A program made the position numbers and the translations under genes. This document shows positions 3,595 to 8,291 of a stretch of DNA of 8,291 nucleotides, in pieces. Within the stretch, counting starts at the first letter, position 1; each line of letters begins with the position of its first letter. Under the pieces are notes generated by a model, which was not told the DNA's origin, made no database searches, and was given only the letters and a program-made list of their open reading frames with translations. This DNA is from Lysobacterales bacterium. GTDB lineage: Bacteria > Pseudomonadota > Gammaproteobacteria > Xanthomonadales > SZUA-36. Location of the stretch: positions 1 to 8,291 of the forward strand of contig JAKITM010000102.1 of assembly GCA_021648045.1 (NCBI GenBank), written 5' to 3'.

Positions 3595-6453
3595 ATGCAA
3601 CCAACAGAAACACAGGGTACAAACAAAAAAACACATCAAAATATGTCTTCAAAAAAACAAACACAAGCAGTTGCGCCTACGGCACCGGGTGAATACCGTG
3701 TTATTCGCAGGAATGGAAAAGTTACAGGCTTTGATGCTTCAAAAATTTCAGTTGCGATGACTAAAGCCTTTTTGGCTGTCGAAGGTGGTCAAGCAGCAGC
3801 ATCTGCCCGTATTCGAGAGAAAGTTGAAAAACTTACCCAAGAAGTGGTTAGTGGTTTGTTTCGCTGTTTGGAAGATGGTGGCACAATTCATATTGAAGAC
3901 ATTCAGGATTATGTCGAATTAGCTTTGATGCGTTCAGGTGAACATAAAGTTGCCAGAGACTATGTGTTGTATCGAGCCAAGCAAGCTGAAAAAAGAGCTA
4001 AGGTAAAGGCGCGTAAAAAGAAAAAAGTAGAAGGCCCTATTATTAATGTTGTTGCAAGTGATGGCACGAGCAAGCAATTAGATGACCAACGGCTGGAAAT
4101 TATTATAAGTGAAGCAGTTAAGGACTTGAATGGTGTCGATAAAGAATTGATTCTCAAACAAGCTTATCGCAATATCTTTGATGGTATCGCTGAAAAAGAC
4201 TTAAGCTCTGCTATTGTTATGTGCGCGCGTCAGTACATCGAAAAAGACCCCAACTACTCTAAAGTAGCAGCGCGCTTATTGTTGGATGGTTTGCGTTCAG
4301 AAGCATTGACTTTTTTGTACGGTAAAGAAAAAACAGCAACTCAATCTCAGATGGTAGACCTGTATCCAGACAGCTTTAAAAAATACATTCACAAAGCCAT
4401 AAAAAATGAACTGTTAACTCCAGAGTTGGCCAGTTATGATTTGGATAAACTAGCAGCAGCTATTAAACCTGAAAGAGACTTGGATTTTACCTATTTAGGC
4501 TTTCAGACATTATATGACAGATACTTCATTCACTGTGGTGGCTGCAAAATTGAATTACCACAAAACTTTTTTATGCGCGTCTCAATGGGGCTTGCCATTA
4601 ATGAAGTAGACCGCGAAGAAAAAACCATTGAGTTTTACAATTTATTGAGCTCATTTGATTTCATGAGCTCAACGCCAACTTTATTTAACTCCGGAACACT
4701 TCGACCACAATTATCTAGTTGTTACTTAACAACTGTGCCCGATGACTTAGCTGGTATTTTCGATGCCATTAAAGATGATGCGTTGTTATCAAAATATGCA
4801 GGTGGTTTAGGTAATGATTGGACACGGGTTCGCGGACTTGGTTCTCGCATCAAAGGCACCAATGGTGAATCACAAGGAGTCGTGCCATTTTTGAAAGTTG
4901 CAAATGACACGGCAGTTGCCGTTAATCAAGGTGGCAAGCGCAAAGGAGCAATGTGTGCATATCTTGAAACATGGCATGTGGATATCGAAGAGTTTCTAGA
5001 CTTGCGAAAAAATACCGGCGATGAGCGTCGTCGTACACATGACATGAATACAGCCAACTGGATTCCTGATTTATTTATGGAGCGCGTCGCAGAAGAAAAA
5101 TCATGGACACTATTCTCTCCAGAAGAAGTGCCTGAGTTGCACGAATTATATGGTAAAGCTTTTCGTGAAAAATACGAGCACTACGAAAAACTGGCAGCCG
5201 ATGGCAAGATGATAAACACCAAAAAGGTGAAAGCCATCGATATTTGGCGCAAAATGCTAGGTATGTTATTTGAAACAGGTCACCCGTGGATAACCTTTAA
5301 AGACCCGTGCAATATCCGTTCACCACAACAACATGTAGGTGTCGTACATAGCTCAAATTTATGTACGGAGATTATGCTCAACACTAGTGATGAAGAAATT
5401 GCTGTGTGTAATTTAGGGTCGATCAATTTGCCACAACACACAACCGCAGAAGGTCTGGACTATAAAAAGCTAGAAAAAACCATAACAACAGCCATGCGTA
5501 TGTTGGATAATGTCATAGATTATAACTTTTACAGCGTTCCACAAGCACGCCGCTCAAACCTCAAGCATCGCCCAGTTGGTATTGGTTTAATGGGCTTTCA
5601 AGATGCCTTATATAAACAAAATTTAGCCTATGCAAGCGATGAAGCCATTCAGTTTGCCGATGAATCGATGGAAGCGATATCTTATTTTGCTATTCAGGCA
5701 TCCAGTAATTTGGCAGCACACCGTGGCACTTACCCCAGTTATGAGGGCTCTTTGTGGTCGCGTGGCATAATGCCAATTGACTCGATTGAACTATTGGAAC
5801 AAGAACGCGGTAAATACATTCAGCAAGACAAATCATTTACCATGGATTGGGACAAACTACGTAAAAAAGTTAAATCGCAAGGTATGCGCAACTCTAATAC
5901 CATGGCGATTGCACCAACTGCAACGATTTCAAATATCTCTGGTGTTTCACAATCAATTGAGCCAATTTATCAAAATTTATTCGTTAAATCTAATTTATCG
6001 GGTGAGTTCACTATTGTTAATAAATACTTAGTTGAAGATTTTAAAGCCCTAGATATTTGGGATGATGTGATGATTAATGACCTCAAATACTTTGATGGAA
6101 GTGTACAAAAAATTGACCGAGTACCCGATGCTTTGAAAACTAAATATGCCACCGCATTTGAAGTCGATGCGGGCTGGATGATTGAAGCGGCATCGCGGCG
6201 TCAAAAATGGATTGACCAAGGTCAATCACTTAATATTTACCTAGAAGAACCATCTGGGAAAAAATTAGATGCAATCTATAAACTAGCTTGGGTTCGCGGA
6301 TTAAAAACGACATACTATCTGCGCTCACTTGGTGCTACACAAGCAGAAAAAGGTGTAGAAGAAAGCAGCTCAGTCTCAGAGGCGATTAAGTCCAGCTCAG
6401 AAGCTCCGCAGGCATGCTCAATACTCGATCCAGATTGTGACGCGTGCCAATAA
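3595..6453 (+). CDS. nrdA: Class Ia ribonucleoside-diphosphate reductase, alpha subunit
   Basis: The large subunit of the aerobic enzyme reduces ribonucleoside diphosphates to deoxyribonucleotides in the cytoplasm, working with NrdB. The start is ATG 3595 (952 residues), with GGAG at 3586-3589; the in-frame GTG at 3589 overlaps that site and is less likely. Two ATP-cones come first: residues about 34-130 (from YRVIRRNGKVTGFD) and about 150-240 (INVVASDGTSKQLDDQRLE), joined by a lysine-rich linker. The barrel domain has C376 in SSCYL, N588-C590-E592 in SSNLCTE (catalytic Asn, Cys and Glu), C605 in VCNLGSINL (redox partner of C376) and Y907-Y908 (radical transfer). The C-terminal swinging-arm pair is C948/C951 in CDACQ, with a further C941. 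Every key residue is present. Length and double cone resemble the Pseudomonas form (about 960 residues). The leader is the tandem repeat at 3555-3594. Confidence 0.97.
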   Translation: MQPTETQGTNKKTHQNMSSKKQTQAVAPTAPGEYRVIRRNGKVTGFDASKISVAMTKAFLAVEGGQAAASARIREKVEKLTQEVVSGLFRCLEDGGTIHIEDIQDYVELALMRSGEHKVARDYVLYRAKQAEKRAKVKARKKKKVEGPIINVVASDGTSKQLDDQRLEIIISEAVKDLNGVDKELILKQAYRNIFDGIAEKDLSSAIVMCARQYIEKDPNYSKVAARLLLDGLRSEALTFLYGKEKTATQSQMVDLYPDSFKKYIHKAIKNELLTPELASYDLDKLAAAIKPERDLDFTYLGFQTLYDRYFIHCGGCKIELPQNFFMRVSMGLAINEVDREEKTIEFYNLLSSFDFMSSTPTLFNSGTLRPQLSSCYLTTVPDDLAGIFDAIKDDALLSKYAGGLGNDWTRVRGLGSRIKGTNGESQGVVPFLKVANDTAVAVNQGGKRKGAMCAYLETWHVDIEEFLDLRKNTGDERRRTHDMNTANWIPDLFMERVAEEKSWTLFSPEEVPELHELYGKAFREKYEHYEKLAADGKMINTKKVKAIDIWRKMLGMLFETGHPWITFKDPCNIRSPQQHVGVVHSSNLCTEIMLNTSDEEIAVCNLGSINLPQHTTAEGLDYKKLEKTITTAMRMLDNVIDYNFYSVPQARRSNLKHRPVGIGLMGFQDALYKQNLAYASDEAIQFADESMEAISYFAIQASSNLAAHRGTYPSYEGSLWSRGIMPIDSIELLEQERGKYIQQDKSFTMDWDKLRKKVKSQGMRNSNTMAIAPTATISNISGVSQSIEPIYQNLFVKSNLSGEFTIVNKYLVEDFKALDIWDDVMINDLKYFDGSVQKIDRVPDALKTKYATAFEVDAGWMIEAASRRQKWIDQGQSLNIYLEEPSGKKLDAIYKLAWVRGLKTTYYLRSLGATQAEKGVEESSSVSEAIKSSSEAPQACSILDPDCDACQ

Positions 6454-6651
6454 AAACAAAAGCTTGTGTGCTTTACTAGTGGAAGCACTTGGGTAGATAA
6501 AAATAAAAAAACCTGTTGACCTTATGTTTCCTATCAGAGAAGCAAGCAGAAATATGTGCATATCATTACGCATAATAAAGTAAAAAATGCACTACCGTTC
6601 CATATTAAAAAAATGATAGGATTATCAGCGTATAAACCGCAGGAGAGATGA
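6454..6651 (+). other. Spacer between nrdA and nrdB (198 bp)
   Basis: There is no gene here. A weak hairpin GTGCTT/AAGCAC (6468-6473 with 6483-6488, nine-base loop) follows the nrdA stop but has no T-run, so it is not a convincing terminator; it could mark processing or partial attenuation. The spacer is longer than in tight nrdAB operons. Downstream AT-rich sequence such as CATAAT (near 6571) might serve as a secondary nrdB promoter, but no matching -35 is clear. AGGAG at 6641-6645 is the nrdB ribosome binding site. Confidence 0.4.
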
Positions 6652-7842
6652 ATGTATAATTGGGATGACCCATTAGAGCTTGGTAAAAAAGAGCAGAACA
6701 AAAAAACAACAATTGCTCAAGATGTTCGAAAAGATGTCAAGGCAGAAGAAATTATTGCACGCGTAGAAGCAAAAGAGCAGGTGGTGCCAGTAGCTAATCA
6801 TACCCCTGAAAATATCGAAAACAATGCACGAGTAGCGGTAGAGCCTGTTAATGCAGATGATAAGCGTGTTGTTAATGGGAAAACAGATATTAACCAACTA
6901 GCACCATTCAAATATCCATGGGCATGGAAATACTTTCTTAATGCCAACAAAAATCACTGGACACCATTAGACATTAATATGACTAGTGATGTGCATGACT
7001 TTCACCATAAATTAAATGATGATGAACGCCATGTTTATACCAATGTATTATCCTATCTAACCACTTCTGATATCTTAGCTATGCGCAATATTGGTTTGGC
7101 AGTAATGGAAAAAATGACTGCACCAGAACTACAAATTTATCAAGCACGCCAAGTGTACGAAGAAGCTTTGCATACATGGACTTACCAACACTGTATCGAG
7201 ACTATCGGTCTTGACCAAGGTGAAATCTACAACCGTTACCGTGTTGTACCAGAAATCAACCAAAAAATTCAAATTGCCAATCGCCGTTTAGACTCGGTTT
7301 TGCGCTCAGATATGGACCTGTCCAATAAAGATGATTTGCACGAGTTCGTTATGGCATATATCTTCTTTGCAGCAATCTTTGAAGGTTGTTGGTTTTATAA
7401 TGGTTTTTCACCAATTTTTTCACTGCAAAGGCGAGGTTTGATGAAAGGCACGGCTGAACAATTCCAATACATCATGCGTGATGAAGTTATGCACGCATCT
7501 TTTGGTATACGCGTAGTTAAACAAATATTTGTTGAAAATGACATCAAGCTTGACCCAAAAGCTATTCGTGACATGTGGGACGAATCAGAAGCTGCTGAAA
7601 GTACCTACGCAAAATACATTTTGAAAAGCCCTATTTTAGGTTATAACGCTCAAGACCACAGCGAACAATTCCGCTACATTGCCAACCGCAGAGCACGCTC
7701 ACTAGGAATGGAAGAACCATTTCCTGGAGCACAATGCACATTGACTTGGTTAGATGAACAATCAAACTTACGTAAAGAAAAGAATTTTTTCGAAACGCGT
7801 GTAACCGAATATCAAACAGGCGGAGCATTAAGCTGGGATTAA
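6652..7842 (+). CDS. nrdB: Class Ia ribonucleoside-diphosphate reductase, beta subunit
   Basis: The 396-residue small subunit holds the di-iron centre and tyrosyl radical that drive catalysis in NrdA. The ATG at 6652 follows AGGAG by six bases; an overlapping ATG at 6648 opens only three codons. After a charged, poorly structured N-terminal extension of about 75 residues comes the four-helix ferritin-like core. Metal ligands are all visible: D140 (TTSDI), E171 and H174 (YEEALHTWTY), E244 (IFEGC), E278 and H281 (RDEVMH). The radical tyrosine is Y178, four residues after H174 as in E. coli Y122. Near the end, Y387 in the tail EYQTGGALSWD is the likely counterpart of E. coli Y356, which relays the radical to NrdA; the last residues would dock on the alpha subunit. 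It is probably co-transcribed with nrdA across the 198-bp spacer. No damage is seen. Confidence 0.96.
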   Translation: MYNWDDPLELGKKEQNKKTTIAQDVRKDVKAEEIIARVEAKEQVVPVANHTPENIENNARVAVEPVNADDKRVVNGKTDINQLAPFKYPWAWKYFLNANKNHWTPLDINMTSDVHDFHHKLNDDERHVYTNVLSYLTTSDILAMRNIGLAVMEKMTAPELQIYQARQVYEEALHTWTYQHCIETIGLDQGEIYNRYRVVPEINQKIQIANRRLDSVLRSDMDLSNKDDLHEFVMAYIFFAAIFEGCWFYNGFSPIFSLQRRGLMKGTAEQFQYIMRDEVMHASFGIRVVKQIFVENDIKLDPKAIRDMWDESEAAESTYAKYILKSPILGYNAQDHSEQFRYIANRRARSLGMEEPFPGAQCTLTWLDEQSNLRKEKNFFETRVTEYQTGGALSWD

Positions 7843-7855
7843 TTTTTAAGCTCCG
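7821..7855 (+). terminator. Stem-loop overlapping the nrdB stop codon
   Basis: CGGAGC at 7821-7826 pairs with GCTCCG at 7850-7855, extended by TTAA/TTAA after a single bulged A. It encloses the end of nrdB and its TAA. There is no run of T after the stem, so it is not a standard intrinsic terminator. It may stabilise the 3' end of the nrdAB transcript. The call is weak. Confidence 0.25.
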
Positions 7856-7858
7856 TAG

Positions 7859-7899
7859 AGCGCCACATGATTTGAGACTAGCGCCATATTAAATGAGAC
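7859..7899. repeat. Two imperfect 21-bp direct repeats
   Basis: AGCGCCACATGATTTGAGAC at 7859-7878 recurs as AGCGCCATATTAAATGAGAC at 7880-7899, a period of 21 with conserved AGCGCCA and TGAGAC blocks. Repeated 20-bp blocks of this kind are typical of transposase-binding ends such as those of IS21-family elements. No transposase of that family is visible, so this could be an orphan end or a regulatory site. Confidence 0.5.
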
Positions 7900-7916
7900 C
7901 AGAAAGGTCAGTATAA

Positions 7917-7940
7917 CTGCATTATGCATTACTAATGCAG
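7917..7940. repeat. Inverted repeat CTGCATTA/TAATGCAG
   Basis: An 8-bp perfect stem (7917-7924 with 7933-7940) surrounds an 8-base loop. It lies between the direct repeats and the second IS256 remnant. No T-run follows on either strand, so its role is unknown; a weak transcript-end structure is possible. Confidence 0.4.
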
Positions 7941-7959
7941 AATAATAACCTGAATTTAT

Positions 7960-7993
7960 GAGGGTGTAATTTAAACTGTGTAACTGCCATTGG
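7960..7993 (-). repeat. Probable terminal repeat of a second IS256-family element
   Basis: From 7960 the plus strand reads GAGGGTGTAATTTAAACTGT and continues GTAACTGCCATTGG up to the stop of the transposase remnant. A GAGGGTGT-type end next to the transposase stop is the usual arrangement in this family. The sequence differs from the ends of the complete element at 739-2108, so this is a different insertion sequence. The opposite end was not found in the window. Confidence 0.5.
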
Positions 7994-8122
7994 TTAAATG
8001 TAGTCCTGCAAGCGGTCTTCAAATTCGATCATAAATCTATTCAGCGCAACTTTCCAGTTCCGTATGGGCATCGTCCATTTTTTTGATGCCTCGCGTATGG
8101 CCAAATAAACAACCTTTTCGTA
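7994..8122 (-). pseudogene. IS256-family transposase, C-terminal remnant
   Basis: The minus-strand frame reads YEKVVYLAIREASKKWTMPI followed by RNWKVALNRFMIEFEDRL and a TAA at 7996-7994. 'YLAIRxASKKWTMPIRxWKxAxNxFxIxFxDR' is the hallmark C-terminus of Mutator/IS256 transposases. About 42 of the usual 400 residues remain, without any catalytic residue. The frame stays open upstream to 8218, but residues there (such as VGYFLCGVCTEW) do not follow the family, so the junction with other DNA is near 8122. It is not closely similar to the intact transposase at 836-2077. Confidence 0.75.
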
Positions 8123-8230
8123 CCATTCGGTACAGACACCACATAGAAAATATCCTACACCAGTTTCAGCATTCAGCCGATGATTTTTTTGCCCTAATAG
8201 TTCAATATTCACACTCAAGGGGGAAAAATC
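8123..8230 (+). other. Short unassigned stretch before the Y1 transposase
   Basis: No gene is recognised. The last bases hold AAGGGGGA (8218-8225), a ribosome binding site five bases before the ATG at 8231. The rest may be the leader and end sequence of the IS200-like element that begins here. Confidence 0.4.
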
Positions 8231-8291
8231 ATGACACTACCAAGAAAACAGCTTATATCTATCGAAGAAACGCCCTACTATCACATCGTCA
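8231..8291 (+). CDS. IS200-like / REP-associated tyrosine (Y1) transposase, N-terminus (partial)
   Basis: The last 20 complete codons of the window begin MTLPRKQLISIEETPYYHIV. 'PRxxLIS...TPYYHxVSR' is the standard opening of Y1 (Transposase_17) proteins of the REP-associated group, single-strand DNA transposases with an HUH motif. The start is well supported by AAGGGGGA five bases upstream. The HUH motif and the catalytic tyrosine lie beyond the window edge, so integrity cannot be judged. Confidence 0.7.
   Translation, partial: MTLPRKQLISIEETPYYHIV

Noticed and set aside
5777..6031. Plus-strand 84-codon frame within nrdA
   Set aside because: It overlaps intact NrdA sequence in another frame and has no independent support.
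6468..6488. Intrinsic terminator after nrdA
   Set aside because: The 6-bp stem has a nine-base loop and no T-run, and nrdB needs expression with nrdA.
8123..8218. Upstream part of the minus-strand frame that ends at 7994, taken as a 74-residue protein
   Set aside because: Only the last 42 residues follow the IS256 family. The part before them looks like a chance open extension across a junction, so no separate gene was called.

Overview
The window looks like a piece of a gammaproteobacterial chromosome with a moderately AT-rich, possibly marine-type genome. The best evidence is the class Ia ribonucleotide reductase pair nrdA-nrdB (about 3.6-7.8 kb). NrdA has two N-terminal ATP-cones and a CDACQ tail, an arrangement I associate with the Pseudomonas type, and NrdB is of the long form. 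Genus cannot be decided from the sequence.

Layout. (1) 1-126 is the right end of an IS66-family element, with the last 31 codons of its transposase and its terminal repeat. (2) 127-2978 reads best, on the minus strand, as a fragment of an integron-type gene-cassette array with no integrase in view. It holds a 5'-truncated DUF6891-like gene (222-738), a complete IS256-family element (739-2108), a small cassette gene (2316-2738), and two attC-like recombination sites (2235-2309, and one split into 2751-2757 plus 2885-2976). Two related 126-127 bp palindromic-ended elements (MITEs, 2109-2234 and 2758-2884) each sit exactly at the GTT core of an attC-like site. (3) 3067-3330 is a broken TrkH potassium-transporter fragment with an in-frame TGA. 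(4) 3331-3594 is the nrdA upstream region and ends in a 20-bp tandem duplication that repeats the ribosome binding site and start codon. (5) 3595-7842 is nrdA-nrdB. (6) 7843-8291 is another mobile-element scrap region: a 21-bp direct repeat, the 3' end of a second, different IS256-family element, and the first codons of an IS200-like/REP-associated (Y1) transposase running off the edge.

How it works together. NrdA and NrdB are the two subunits of the essential aerobic enzyme that makes deoxyribonucleotides. They form one conserved housekeeping island, and every visible metal ligand, radical tyrosine and redox cysteine is present. Both flanks are accessory DNA that has taken up repeated insertions. 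The most interesting signal is the MITE/attC relation. Both MITE copies lie in the same orientation at the same core position of two different attC-like sites. One copy is flanked by a 3-bp AAC duplication, and the insertion leaves a GTTRRR core on each side. Each MITE also carries a promoter-like pair pointing towards the following cassette.
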